DNA of 64,000 bases from Chlorobiota bacterium (lineage in GTDB: Bacteria; Bacteroidota; Chlorobiia; Chlorobiales; Chlorobiaceae). A program made the position numbers and the translations under genes. Within the stretch, counting starts at the first letter, position 1. Every line of letters begins with the position of its first letter. Below, piece after piece: positions 18,870 to 30,266 of the stretch. The notes beneath the pieces were generated by a model. The model did not search any database, had not been told where the DNA came from, and saw only the letters and a program-made list of their open reading frames with translations. Location of the stretch: NCBI GenBank assembly GCA_016866305.1, contig VGMX01000001.1, positions 1 through 64,000 of the forward strand, written 5' to 3'.

Positions 18870-19889
18870 ATGACGACGCTCGAAAATTTTGCCGCCGGAA
18901 TGCCGAAAGCCGAACTGCACCTGCACATCGAAGGGACACTCGAGCCCGAGATGATGATTGCAATCGGACAACGAAACGGGGTCGAACTGCCCTGGCCGAA
19001 TGCCCGGGCAGCGCGCAAGGCATATGACTTCAGGGACCTGCAGTCGTTTCTTGACATCTATTACCGCGCCACTTCAGTGCTCCTTCTGGAACAGGATTTC
19101 TATGAGCTCACCATCGCATACCTTCGCAAAGCCGCATCCCAGAACGTTCGGCATACTGAAATCTTCTTCGATCCGCAAACCCATCTGGCCCGCGGAGTTT
19201 CTTTTGAAACCATCCTCCGGGGCATTGAGCTGGCGCTTGAGGAGGCACACCGGACACTCAAGGTCTCGACAAAACTCATCATGTGCATACTCCGGCACCT
19301 GAGCGAAGAGGAGGGCCTCGACGTGTTCAGGCAGGCGCTCTCCTGGCGGCGCTGGATAAACGGCATCGGCCTTGATTCCTCGGAACACGGAAATCCTCCC
19401 TCCAAATTCAGGAACCTTTTCGAACGTGCGCGTGCAGAAGGATTTTTTACCGTCGCCCATGCGGGAGAAGAAGGAAACGCTTCCTGTATCAGGGAAGCGC
19501 TCGCCATTCTCGGGGTCAGCCGTATCGATCATGGCGTGCACTGCATGGAAGATGAGAAACTGGTTGCAATGCTCGCTGAAAAACAGATTCCCTTGACGGT
19601 CTGTCCCCTCTCGAATGTCAGGCTGAAAGTTTTCGCAAGCATGCAGGACCACAACCTGAAGCAGATGCTGCGCCGCGGACTCTGCGTCACCGTCAACTCG
19701 GACGATCCCGCCTATTTTGGAGGATATGTGAACGAAAACTACTCCCAGGCCGCCCTGGCTCTCGCTCTTGAGGGGAATGACCTGGTGCGGCTTGCACGAA
19801 ACTCGTTCAACGCATCGTGGATCAGTACCGTGCAGAAGGCACTCTACCTGCAGGAACTTGACCGGTACTGCAAGGACAACCCCTTTTAA
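18870..19889 (+). CDS. add: Adenosine deaminase family protein
   Basis: PKAELHLHIEGTLEPE, HAGEEG, RIDHGVHCMED, VTVNSDDPAYFGGYVNENY. Confidence 0.88.
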   Translation: MTTLENFAAGMPKAELHLHIEGTLEPEMMIAIGQRNGVELPWPNARAARKAYDFRDLQSFLDIYYRATSVLLLEQDFYELTIAYLRKAASQNVRHTEIFFDPQTHLARGVSFETILRGIELALEEAHRTLKVSTKLIMCILRHLSEEEGLDVFRQALSWRRWINGIGLDSSEHGNPPSKFRNLFERARAEGFFTVAHAGEEGNASCIREALAILGVSRIDHGVHCMEDEKLVAMLAEKQIPLTVCPLSNVRLKVFASMQDHNLKQMLRRGLCVTVNSDDPAYFGGYVNENYSQAALALALEGNDLVRLARNSFNASWISTVQKALYLQELDRYCKDNPF

Positions 19890-19907
19890 CACCTTGTGCA
19901 GCATGTC

Positions 19908-20450
19908 ATGGAAACACATGAACACACTGCCTTTGTCAGGCCGCTTTTTTCCCGGGAAACCATCCGCAAAAGGGTCGCTGAAATAGGCGCGTCGATTTCA
20001 GCGGACTTCAGGGAAATAACCGAAGAAAACCCTCTGTGCCTTGTCGTGGTGCTTAAGGGCGCATTCATCTTCGCAGCTGATCTCGTCAGATACATCCGGG
20101 TGCCCTGCACCATCGATTTTCTTTCGGCATCGAGTTATGGAAAGGAGATGATCTCCTCGGGAGACGTCACGATCCGCCATGCCCTCTCGGTGCAATCACG
20201 GCACGTCCTGCTCATCGAGGACATCGTCGACACCGGACTCACCATCCAGCGAATCTCGGCCCTGCTTTCCGCGCAAAGCCCTGCTTCGCTGGGCATCTGC
20301 ACGCTGCTGGACAAACCTTCGGAACGGAAGCACCCGATCAGGATTGCCTACAGCGGATTTACCGTACCCGACAGGTTCATCGTAGGATACGGAATCGATC
20401 ATGCCGAACACTTCCGGCAGCTTCCGTTCATCGGAATACTTGATTCCTGA
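19908..20450 (+). CDS. hpt: Hypoxanthine phosphoribosyltransferase
   Basis: LVVVLKGAFIFAADLVRYI, VLLIEDIVDTGLTIQRI, FIVGYGIDHAEHFRQLPFIGIL. Confidence 0.88.
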   Translation: METHEHTAFVRPLFSRETIRKRVAEIGASISADFREITEENPLCLVVVLKGAFIFAADLVRYIRVPCTIDFLSASSYGKEMISSGDVTIRHALSVQSRHVLLIEDIVDTGLTIQRISALLSAQSPASLGICTLLDKPSERKHPIRIAYSGFTVPDRFIVGYGIDHAEHFRQLPFIGILDS

Positions 20451-20576
20451 TCCTGAAGCCATCACTGCCCGAAACGGCTCCGGAAACCGGAAAACCTCCC
20501 TCAAAAAAATCAACGTTTTCATACAATAACACCGAAATGTCTGAATTTTTATTATATTAAACCCACTGAATCCTAA

Positions 20577-20611
20577 TTTATTAAGGAATAAAATTCATAA
20601 CCCTTAATAAA
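20577..20611. other. 10-bp perfect inverted repeat upstream of nifV
   Basis: tttattaagg-(15 nt)-ccttaataaa. Confidence 0.8.
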
Positions 20612-20672
20612 ACACAGGGGTCGGGGAATTATATGACTGCAGCGACCTGTTAAGAGTAAAAAAACATGCGAC

Positions 20673-21848
20673 ATGAGGATGAATGCGAAAAGTGACCATA
20701 ACGGCAATACAGAAGCAGGTCCCTGGATCATCGACACCACGCTGCGTGACGGGGAACAGGCGCCGGGAGTTTCCTTCAGTGCAGCCGAAAAAATCCGGAT
20801 AGCCTGCATGCTTGCCAAAACCGGAGTAAACGAGCTTGAAATCGGCTATCCGGCCATAAGCGAGGAAGAGCGCGGCACCATCAGGACCATATCCTCTCTC
20901 GGCCTTCCCCTCAGGCTCACCTCCTGGGCTCGGGCACTATGGCAGGATATCGAACATGCACTCGCCTCCGGCACGGAAGCAGTCCACATCAGTTTCCCGA
21001 TATCGGCACTCTACCTTGAACTGATGGGAAAAAATTACCGGTGGGTTCGCCAGCAGTTGCAGGAGCTTGTGCCGAGGGCAAAGGAACATTTCAGGTTCGT
21101 CAGTGTCGGAGCACAGGATGCCACGCGGACACGGCACGAGCTCCTGCTCGAGTTCATCCGGGATGCTGAAAGATGCGGTGCGGACAGGGTAAGGATCGCT
21201 GATACCGTTGGCATCGCCACACCCCTCTCGGTCATCGAGCTTGTCATGAAAATCACAAACGCCACGGCGTTGCCTCTGGAATTCCATGCGCACAACGACC
21301 TTGGAATGGCAACGGCAAACGCATTAACCGCACTCGAAGCAGGCTGCAAGGCCGTAAGCGTTTCGGTAACCGGACTCGGTGAACGCGCAGGGAATGCCGC
21401 ACTCGAGGAACTTGCCGTAGCCCTTTCGCTTTCGCAAAAACATGCAACACGCCTCGACATCAGCCGTCTTGCCAGTCTTTGCGAAACCGTCAGCATCGCA
21501 GCGGGAAGACCCATACAGGATCAGAAACCGGTAGTGGGAAAATCGGCTTTTCAGCATGAATCGGGCATTCACTGCGCAGCGCTGCTCAAGCATCCGCTCT
21601 CCTATCAGCCTTTCCTTCCGCAGGAAGTCGGCAGGAAGGATTACGAGCTTGTCATCGGAAAACATTCCGGCAGCGCCGCCATCCACCATTGCTTCAGTAC
21701 CATGGGCATCTCGCTGTCAAAAGAGGAGAGCGGAAAGCTGCTGTCGGCAGTCAGGAAAGCTGCAGGAGAAAAAAAACGTGCTCTTACCGAACGGGAACTG
21801 CAGACGATCTACCGCTCCCATTGTCAATCAAGCATCACCTTATCGTAA
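20673..21848 (+). CDS. nifV: Homocitrate synthase
   Basis: IIDTTLRDGEQAPGVSFSAAEK, FHAHNDLGMATANALTALEAGC, GERAGNAALEE. Confidence 0.88.
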   Translation: MRMNAKSDHNGNTEAGPWIIDTTLRDGEQAPGVSFSAAEKIRIACMLAKTGVNELEIGYPAISEEERGTIRTISSLGLPLRLTSWARALWQDIEHALASGTEAVHISFPISALYLELMGKNYRWVRQQLQELVPRAKEHFRFVSVGAQDATRTRHELLLEFIRDAERCGADRVRIADTVGIATPLSVIELVMKITNATALPLEFHAHNDLGMATANALTALEAGCKAVSVSVTGLGERAGNAALEELAVALSLSQKHATRLDISRLASLCETVSIAAGRPIQDQKPVVGKSAFQHESGIHCAALLKHPLSYQPFLPQEVGRKDYELVIGKHSGSAAIHHCFSTMGISLSKEESGKLLSAVRKAAGEKKRALTERELQTIYRSHCQSSITLS

Positions 21849-21853
21849 AAGAC

Positions 21854-23488
21854 ATGCTCATTCCCCAGAAAAAAGAAGACAACAGTATCAGTCTCCTTGC
21901 TGAAGTCAGCAGAACCGTTACGATCGAAAACGATATCAGCAAAGTGCTCCGCCTGGTCCTGTTCATCATGTCGGAACACATGAACATGCTTCGTGGCATG
22001 ATCACCATCCTCAACCGTGACACCCGCGAAATTTTCATTAACGAGTCGTTCGGGCTGAGTGAAGAGGAAAAAGAACGGGGCCGCTACCGTATTGGCGAGG
22101 GCATTATCGGGCAGGTTGTCAAAACCGGCAAGCCGGTCCTGGTTCCGAGCATCAATGATGAGCCGCTGTTCCTTGACAGGACCCGCTCCCGGCAGAGAGC
22201 CAGGAAGGAGGATCTCTGCTTTATCTGCATTCCCATCAAGTCCGGTACCGAAATCATCGGCACCCTCAGTGCCGATCGCCAGATAGATCCACCCCTGCCG
22301 GAGGATCCCATGAAAAGGAGCAAGGCGGAAAGCGAGCGAATGGATATGATGCAGCACTATGTGGACCTGCTCTCCATTATTGCAACCATGATATCGCAGG
22401 CCGTGAGACTCAAACAGCTTGCTCACGAGGAGAGCGTGAACGGAAAAGTTGCTGACCAGCATCCGGGTGAAAAAAAGCTCTCGATTTACCACCGGGATGA
22501 CGAGTGGGCTGATGAAGAGAACGATGAAACCGAGCGCCCCGCAAATATCATCGGCAATTCGAAACCCATGCTCAGCCTGTTCAGGATGATTGAGAAGATT
22601 TCGAAAACCAACGCAACAACGCTTGTTCTGGGAGAAAGCGGCGTCGGAAAGGAGCTGGTTGCCAGCGCCATCCATTTCAAAAGCCGCCGGGCCGACAAAC
22701 CCTTCATCAAGTTCAACTGTGCAGCACTTCCTGAAAGCATTGTGGAAAGCGAACTGTTCGGCCATGAAAAAGGAGCCTTCACCGGGGCTGCCGGCATGCG
22801 CCAGGGCCGCTTTGAGCTTGCTCATACCGGAACCATTTTTCTCGATGAGATTGGCGAGCTCAGCCTGCCGGTACAGGCAAAACTCCTGCGCATTCTTCAG
22901 GAAAAGGAGTTCGAGCGGGTTGGCGGATCAAAAACCATCAAGGTCGATGTACGGGTCATTGCCGCGACAAACCGGAATCTTGAAGAACTCATCCGTGAAG
23001 GACTTTTCAGGGAAGATCTTTTCTACCGGCTGAACATCTTTCCCATTACCGTTCCGCCTCTCCGGGAAAGAAAAACCGATATTCTCCTGCTTGCCGACTA
23101 TTTTGTCGAAAAATACAACCGGACCAACCAGAAAGGCGTTCGCCGCATCTCGACGACCTCGATCGATATGCTGATGCGCTACCACTGGCCGGGCAATGTC
23201 CGCGAACTGGAAAACTGTATCGAGCGCGCGGTCATTCTCAGTGAAGACAACGTCATCCACGGCTACCATCTTCCGCCAAGCCTCCAGACGGCAGAATCAA
23301 GCGGAACGCCGTACACCGGATCACTGCAGCAGAAACTCGACTCGATTGAAAACGAAATGATCATTGAGGCGCTGAAACGCACAAAAGGCAACATGTCGAG
23401 AGCTGCCGCCCAGCTCGGGCTGTCCGACAGGATCATGGGGCTCCGGGTAAAAAAATTCAATATCGATTACCGGAAATTCAGACCCTGA
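21854..23488 (+). CDS. nifA: NifA, GAF-AAA-HTH sigma-54 activator
   Basis: GAF domain then GESGVGKELVASAIH, GAFTGA, GRFELAHTGTIFLDEIGEL; C-terminal Fis-like HTH; follows nifV by 5 bp. Confidence 0.9.
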   Translation: MLIPQKKEDNSISLLAEVSRTVTIENDISKVLRLVLFIMSEHMNMLRGMITILNRDTREIFINESFGLSEEEKERGRYRIGEGIIGQVVKTGKPVLVPSINDEPLFLDRTRSRQRARKEDLCFICIPIKSGTEIIGTLSADRQIDPPLPEDPMKRSKAESERMDMMQHYVDLLSIIATMISQAVRLKQLAHEESVNGKVADQHPGEKKLSIYHRDDEWADEENDETERPANIIGNSKPMLSLFRMIEKISKTNATTLVLGESGVGKELVASAIHFKSRRADKPFIKFNCAALPESIVESELFGHEKGAFTGAAGMRQGRFELAHTGTIFLDEIGELSLPVQAKLLRILQEKEFERVGGSKTIKVDVRVIAATNRNLEELIREGLFREDLFYRLNIFPITVPPLRERKTDILLLADYFVEKYNRTNQKGVRRISTTSIDMLMRYHWPGNVRELENCIERAVILSEDNVIHGYHLPPSLQTAESSGTPYTGSLQQKLDSIENEMIIEALKRTKGNMSRAAAQLGLSDRIMGLRVKKFNIDYRKFRP

Positions 23489-23709
23489 AATGGGTCTCAC
23501 CAGACCGGCAGGACCCGGACAACTCCACGAACCGCTGCCGGAACCGCATGCTTGCATCGTATGCAGTACAATGGCTATATTACCGGCAAAACCCACCAGA
23601 AAAACCGGAAGGGTGTCCTGCACGGGATTTCAGTCGATTGCATGCAGGCAGAGCAGACAAGTCCCCCTGACGGCATGATGCATACATGGTTCACTATAGC
23701 TGATCCGTT

Positions 23710-25737
23710 ATGAGACCACCCCCGGGTAATACAGGCGCCGGAAAGCCGCTGAGCATGGCCATGGTTCGGTTCGATCCTGAGTGGTCGTCTGATAACCGTG
23801 AAAGAAGCGCCTATTACCGGATCGGCGTCATACCCGAGCGGCATCTGATGTTCACCGCCATCGGGGGAAATCTCCAGCCTGAATTTGCTGAAGAAGCACT
23901 CGGCGCTCTTGAAAAACTGCTGAGCACGGGTATTTTCACCGACTCGACCTACATCAGGATCGCTGATTTTTCGGCGGTTACGAAACTTCCCATCAATACC
24001 CGGCTTATCTACGCCAACGGGCTCAACAGACTGCACGGCAAATACAACTGTCAGGCCGAGATTACCTACATCTGCGGAGCATCACTGCTTTTCCGGACCA
24101 TGCTCCGCTCCATCGCATCGTACGTCAAACAAAACCTTGTCTTTGTTCCGGCAGTCAGTGACGCTTTTGACCTGATCAACAGCACATCGGTCATTCCTGA
24201 TGAACAGCACCGGAACGAGGTCATTTCCATCACCAGGGAGGAGATGAATGATTTTGCCGAAACATGCGGACAAATCCTTCTCAACGATGCGTATTCGGCC
24301 GAGAACAACAAAGGGTTTCTGAATCCCGATCACTCCCTGCATGAGCTCTACAAGATCATTTCGGTACTGAACAGCGACCTCAGGGAACTGCAGAGACTGG
24401 AACAGAAACAGAAATGCCAGTTCGAGGAAACCCTCGAAAATGCCCGCAGGCTGAACCTTTCCCTTGAGGAAGAAAAAAAGAATGCGCAGAAAAACGAGGA
24501 GATACAGCGAATCCTTATCGAGAGCCTGAAACAGGCCAGAAAGGATGCTGAAATTGCAAGCAAGGCAAAAAGCGAATTCATCGCAAACATGTCGCATGAA
24601 ATACGAACCCCGCTGCACGGCATCATCGGCATGACGGAACTGCTGCTTGAAACCAAACTCGACAGCCAGCAAAGAAACTACTCGAGCACTGCATATGTCA
24701 GCGCAAAACAGCTTCACCAGTTGATCAACCACATTCTCGACTTCAGCAAAATCGAATCGGGAAAACTCGACAGTGAAAAATCTGTCGTGGATATCAGGTC
24801 GATCTGCCAGGAAACATCATCCCTTCTCAATGACAATGCACTGAAAAAGACCCTTCTCCTGACATTCTCCATCGACAGCACCGCGCCGGAACAGCTTCTC
24901 GGCTATCCGGTGTACCTGCAGCAGGTGCTTATCAACCTGGTCCAGAATGCCATCAAGTTCACGTACCGGGGAGAAGTTGCCGTCCGTATCGAGTCAGTTT
25001 CAGAAACCAGCAGGGAGAGCATCCTTCGTATTTCCGTAAAAGATACCGGAGCAGGTATTCCCGAAGAGAAACAGGAACTGATTTTCCAGCGTTTCACCCA
25101 GCTGGACGCCTCGGCCACGAGAAAAGAGGGGGGAACAGGTCTCGGACTTGCCATAACCATGAAGCTTGTTGAATTCATGGGCGGCAAACTCAGCCTCAAC
25201 AGCCGTGAAAATGAAGGTTCCGAATTCTGGTTTGCACTGCCGTTTGAAAAACTTCCCGGAGAAACACAATTGACGGTTCCTCCGCCACGCTCACACGAAA
25301 CCACCCGCCAGGCAGCAGAAGAACCGGAAAGAGCCGCCGGGGATCGGGAAAGCACCACAGCTGCCGTTGCAACAATCCTGCTTGTCGAAGACAACATCAT
25401 CAACCAGCGGGTCGCATCAGCCATGCTTTCGAAACTGAATTTCCATGTCGACGCTGTCGTCAATGGCATCGAGGCTATCGAAGCCCTGAAAAACAAGACC
25501 TATACGCTGGTGATCATGGACCTCCAGATGCCGTTGATGGGTGGGCTGGAAACTACCAGGGAGATCCGGAAAACTGAAACCGGGGCCATCAATCCCGACA
25601 TTCCGATCATCGCCATGACCGCAAATGCCACGTGGGAAGACCGGGACGAATGCCTGAAAGCCGGCATGAATGATTTCATCAGCAAACCGGTCATGATGCA
25701 GGATCTTCAGGAACTGCTGAAAAAATGGATTCCCTGA
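23710..25737 (+). CDS. Soluble hybrid sensor histidine kinase / response regulator
   Basis: H-box [25 protein letters not shown] boxes, receiver [14 protein letters not shown]...[13 protein letters not shown]; novel ~200 aa N-terminus, no obvious TM segments. Confidence 0.88.
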   Translation: MRPPPGNTGAGKPLSMAMVRFDPEWSSDNRERSAYYRIGVIPERHLMFTAIGGNLQPEFAEEALGALEKLLSTGIFTDSTYIRIADFSAVTKLPINTRLIYANGLNRLHGKYNCQAEITYICGASLLFRTMLRSIASYVKQNLVFVPAVSDAFDLINSTSVIPDEQHRNEVISITREEMNDFAETCGQILLNDAYSAENNKGFLNPDHSLHELYKIISVLNSDLRELQRLEQKQKCQFEETLENARRLNLSLEEEKKNAQKNEEIQRILIESLKQARKDAEIASKAKSEFIANMSHEIRTPLHGIIGMTELLLETKLDSQQRNYSSTAYVSAKQLHQLINHILDFSKIESGKLDSEKSVVDIRSICQETSSLLNDNALKKTLLLTFSIDSTAPEQLLGYPVYLQQVLINLVQNAIKFTYRGEVAVRIESVSETSRESILRISVKDTGAGIPEEKQELIFQRFTQLDASATRKEGGTGLGLAITMKLVEFMGGKLSLNSRENEGSEFWFALPFEKLPGETQLTVPPPRSHETTRQAAEEPERAAGDRESTTAAVATILLVEDNIINQRVASAMLSKLNFHVDAVVNGIEAIEALKNKTYTLVIMDLQMPLMGGLETTREIRKTETGAINPDIPIIAMTANATWEDRDECLKAGMNDFISKPVMMQDLQELLKKWIP

Positions 25738-25749
25738 ACCGCGGTTATT

Positions 25750-26709
25750 TTATTTCGGCATTCCGGCAATATGCCGGTTTATCCGGTCCACATCTTCCGC
25801 TGCAAGCCTGAATTCCCCAGCCCCGGCAATGCCTTCAACCTGAGCGGCACTGCGCCCTCCGGCAATGGCTCCGGTAACCGCGGGATGGCGCAGTGTCCAT
25901 GCAACGGCAACCTCACCGGCGGAACGGTTATGCTTTGAACCGATGCGTTTAAGCAACTCGACAAGTTCAAGATTTGCACTCAGAAACGGCTCCTGAAACT
26001 CCCTGTTTTCCCTGCGCCAGTCATCGAACGGGAGGTTTTCAACCCGCTCCCTGGTCATCGCTCCGGTCAACATGCCGGAAAGCATCGGAGAATAGACAAT
26101 GACGCCAATGCCATGTTCAGCACAGAACGGCAGGATATCTTTTTCCACGGCAGGGCGCAACATGGAATATGGCGGCTGAAGAGACGCCAATGGCGCTATC
26201 CGCATCACGCGACGCATCTGTTCGACATTGAAATTGGAAACCCCTATATGCCGCACAAGCCCTTCTTCCCTGAGAGCTGCCATGGTCTGCCACCCCTCTT
26301 CAAGATCGGGCTCCGGGTTAGGCCAGTGTATCTGGTAAAGATCGATGGCCTCGACCTTGAGACGCCTCAGGCTCTCTTCGCATTCCCGCCGGATAGAGTC
26401 GGCCTTGAGACTGCTGCTGATCCGGCGGCGATCATTCCATACCAGCGAACATTTGGTGAAGACGTAAGGCCTGTTCCCGATCCCCTCGAGAGCCCTGGCG
26501 ACCAGTTCTTCTGAATGACCGAGTCCGTAAACCGCAGCGGTATCGATCCAGTTGATGCCGAGTTCAACGGCTCGCTGAATTGCATGTATGGCCTCGGAGT
26601 CATCCTGCGGCCCCCATCCGTATGCCCAGTTCCCTCCTCCGATAGCCCAGCTCCCGAAACCGATGGGCGTCAGATACATATCCGTATTGCCAAGTCGCCG
26701 TGTCTGCAT
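25750..26709 (-). CDS. Aldo/keto reductase
   Basis: MQTRRLGNTDMYLTPIGFGSWAIGG...WIDTAAVYGLGHSEELVARAL...VEAIDLYQIHWP. Confidence 0.9.
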   Translation of the reverse strand: MQTRRLGNTDMYLTPIGFGSWAIGGGNWAYGWGPQDDSEAIHAIQRAVELGINWIDTAAVYGLGHSEELVARALEGIGNRPYVFTKCSLVWNDRRRISSSLKADSIRRECEESLRRLKVEAIDLYQIHWPNPEPDLEEGWQTMAALREEGLVRHIGVSNFNVEQMRRVMRIAPLASLQPPYSMLRPAVEKDILPFCAEHGIGVIVYSPMLSGMLTGAMTRERVENLPFDDWRRENREFQEPFLSANLELVELLKRIGSKHNRSAGEVAVAWTLRHPAVTGAIAGGRSAAQVEGIAGAGEFRLAAEDVDRINRHIAGMPK

Positions 26710-26930
26710 GATCTGCTGTTTTTGGTGTTCATGAACCGTCCCCCGTACCGATGACGATGCTTCCCGCCGGTACTGATTACAAGATAACACGAGAAGGCGG
26801 GTACTGGTTCGTATGCTGTCAGAAGGAACTCTTTGCGGTCATTAACTGTCATGATAATGAGCACATTACAGCGATTCCCCCGATACGGCAAGAAAGCGAA
26901 GGATGAAAGCAACTGAAACCACTTCTTTCA

Positions 26931-28070
26931 ATGGCATCGAAAAAGTTCACTGTTCTTCTCATTTGCATGGCATTATCCGCCGCCATAAGCGCGTGTGCGA
27001 AAAGCGAACAAACGCTGTCGGCAAGCCGCCGGACCTACACGATTGTAACCGTTGCCGCAAATCTCGATCACCCCTGGTCGGTGGCGTTCCTTACCGACGG
27101 CTCTTTTCTGGTAACCGAAAGAAGCGGGCAACTCCTGAAAATCAGCCGCGACGGCCAGAAGCGCGAAATCATAAAAGGTCTTCCTCCGGTTGCCGCAGAA
27201 GATCAGGGCGGCCTTATGGACATTATTACGGATCCGTCATTCCGTTCGAACCGCACCATTTACTTTTCCTTTTCAGCAGGAGGTCCGGCTGGAACCGGCA
27301 CCGAAGTGGCTCGGGCACAGCTCAACGGAACAACCCTTGAAAATGTACGGATCATTTTCAGAGCCCAGCCGAAAACCCCGGCCAGCAAGCATTATGGCTC
27401 ACGCCTCCTGATAGCTCCGGACGGCAAACTGCTCGTCACGCTAGGCGAAAAAACCATCATGCAGGAGGCTCAGAACAGAGGGAACCATCTCGGAAGCGTC
27501 ATCCGCATCAACCCGGACGGCACGGTTCCCCCTGATAATCCGTTCACCGCAACAGCGGGAGTCCTGCCTGAAATCTATTCCTACGGGCACCGAAACATCC
27601 AGGGAATCGCCCGGCACCCGAAAACCGGAGAAATCTGGATGCACGAACATGGTCCACTTGGAGGTGATGAGCTCAATATCCTGAAAAAAGGCGCAAATTA
27701 CGGATGGCCGCTCGTAACATATGGTATCGACTACAGCGGAAAAATCATTTCGACCAGATCAGCCGCTCCCGGCATCGAGCCCCCTCTGATTCACTGGACA
27801 CCATGCATTGCCCCATCGGGAATGACCTTCTACACGGGAAACCGCTACCCGGAATGGAAAGGCAATCTGTTCGTCGGTTCACTGATCCAGCAGCATCTCA
27901 GAAGACTGGTGCTCGCAGGGAATACGGTGACACATCAGGAAAAAATGTTCGGAGAACTTGAGGAACGAATCCGTGACGTCCGCGAGGGACCTGACGGCTA
28001 TCTCTATCTGCTGACCGACAGAAACAACGGGAGGCTGCTGCGCATTGAACCGGCAAATGCATCGGAATAA
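26931..28070 (+). CDS. PQQ-dependent sugar dehydrogenase (glucose/sorbosone dehydrogenase family), probable lipoprotein
   Basis: Signal with ISACAK lipobox; LDHPWSVAFLTDGSFLVTERSG, YSYGHRNIQGIA, HEHGPLGGDELN. Confidence 0.85.
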   Translation: MASKKFTVLLICMALSAAISACAKSEQTLSASRRTYTIVTVAANLDHPWSVAFLTDGSFLVTERSGQLLKISRDGQKREIIKGLPPVAAEDQGGLMDIITDPSFRSNRTIYFSFSAGGPAGTGTEVARAQLNGTTLENVRIIFRAQPKTPASKHYGSRLLIAPDGKLLVTLGEKTIMQEAQNRGNHLGSVIRINPDGTVPPDNPFTATAGVLPEIYSYGHRNIQGIARHPKTGEIWMHEHGPLGGDELNILKKGANYGWPLVTYGIDYSGKIISTRSAAPGIEPPLIHWTPCIAPSGMTFYTGNRYPEWKGNLFVGSLIQQHLRRLVLAGNTVTHQEKMFGELEERIRDVREGPDGYLYLLTDRNNGRLLRIEPANASE

Positions 28071-28345
28071 TTTTTTCCCACTGGGGATACTTCCGTCCGG
28101 AGCAATAAATTACAAATATGTAGAATAACAGAAAAGCAACCGGCAGGATATTGCCCCTCCCTGCCCCTTCCGCCCGGCTGCGAAAACCTCGCCAGGCAAC
28201 AGAAAAATCAAGGGTAACCGGAAAAACATCCGGAAATCCCCATGGCTCCCCATGCAAGAAAAAACACAGCAGGATCGACACCCGATCACTGAAAACAGGA
28301 AATCCTGCGGTGTCCGGTAACGGCAACAATTCCGGGGAATGAACA

Positions 28346-28391
28346 AACGACATAAATGTAGCTTCGCGCGTCTTACTACATTTATGTCGTT
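28346..28391. promoter_or_regulatory. 16-bp perfect inverted repeat upstream of nifH
   Basis: aacgacataaatgtag-(14 nt)-ctacatttatgtcgtt. Confidence 0.9.
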
Positions 28392-28545
28392 ATTTTCTTC
28401 TCCATAACTCCTCACAGCCAAAAAAATTTTGGCGCATCTCCTGCAGAAAAATCTCTTCTTCGAAACCGGAACAGCGCTGATAATAAAAGGTTACGCTTTC
28501 TGTAATCCCTGTACGACAAACATTTCGCCTGCCACCTCCTTGCTT

Positions 28546-28560
28546 TGGCACAGATATTGC
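28546..28560 (+). promoter_or_regulatory. Sigma-54 (-24/-12) promoter of nifH
   Basis: tggcacagatattgc matches TGGCAC-N5-TTGC, 88 bp upstream of the nifH start. Confidence 0.92.
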
Positions 28561-28636
28561 ATTAAACAAACATAATTATTCAGACAAACAAACGTTGAGT
28601 CCTGAATATTTTACGAAAAAGATAAAGATAACCTAA

Positions 28637-29473
<837 letters not shown>

Positions 29474-29499
29474 CACAACAAAAAAAGGAGAACTCGCAC

Positions 29500-29853
29500 A
29501 TGTTAATGATCAGAACAATCGTCAGGCCTGAAAAAGTACACGACGTCATGCAGGGACTGCTCGACGCTGGTTATCCGGCTGTCACCAAAATATCTGTTGT
29601 GGGAAGGGGCAAGCAGCGCGGTCTCCGTGTCGGGGATGTCGTCTACGATGAACTTCCCAAAGAGATGCTCTTTGTCGTGGTTCCCGATACCGACAAGGAT
29701 TTCGTGATCCGGGCGATCCTCGACAATGCCAAAACCGGCTCCGAAGGCAAGTTCGGCGACGGCAAAATCTTTGTATCCGCTGTCGAGGAGGTCTACACCA
29801 TCAGCTCCGGAACGAAGGAAAGCGAACCGGCACTTGCCGGAAAGGAGGCCTGA
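29500..29853 (+). CDS. nifI1: NifI1, PII-family nitrogenase regulator
   Basis: PII-like, between nifH and nifD: MLMIRTIVRPEKVHDVMQGLLDAGYPAVTKISVVGRGKQRG. Confidence 0.93.
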   Translation: MLMIRTIVRPEKVHDVMQGLLDAGYPAVTKISVVGRGKQRGLRVGDVVYDELPKEMLFVVVPDTDKDFVIRAILDNAKTGSEGKFGDGKIFVSAVEEVYTISSGTKESEPALAGKEA

Positions 29854-30230
29854 TGAAAGAGATCATTTCCGTTATCCGCATCAACAAGGTGAACGAGACC
29901 AAGAAGGCGCTGGTCGATGCCGGCATCCCGGCATTCACGGCAACCGGACGGGTCATGGGGCGCGGCAAGGGCCAGGTTCACTTCGACATTCTGCAGGGCG
30001 CCGAAGCCGGCCATCCTGAAGCCATCGCACAGCTCGGCAATGCACCGAGACTCGTGGCAAAAAGGATCCTGACCGTCGTGGTTCCCGATGAGCTGTGCCA
30101 GACGGCCATCGACACGATCATCAGGACCAATCAGACCGGAAAACCCGGGGACGGGAAGATTTTTGTCACACCGATTCTCGATACCGTCAGGGTCAGAACC
30201 GGTGAGGAAGGCGATGAAGCGCTGAACTAA
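29853..30230 (+). CDS. nifI2: NifI2, PII-family nitrogenase regulator
   Basis: MKEIISVIRINKVNETKKALVDAGIPAFTATGRVMGRGKGQ; PII-like. Confidence 0.93.
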   Translation: MKEIISVIRINKVNETKKALVDAGIPAFTATGRVMGRGKGQVHFDILQGAEAGHPEAIAQLGNAPRLVAKRILTVVVPDELCQTAIDTIIRTNQTGKPGDGKIFVTPILDTVRVRTGEEGDEALN

Positions 30231-30266
30231 AGAGAACAACTTACAAGGTGTAAAGGAGACCGTTAC

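Noticed and set aside
28501-28518. NifA upstream activator sequence (TGT-N10-ACA)
   Set aside because: tgtaatccctgtacgaca has TGT-N12-ACA spacing, not N10/N11, so not annotated as a canonical site.
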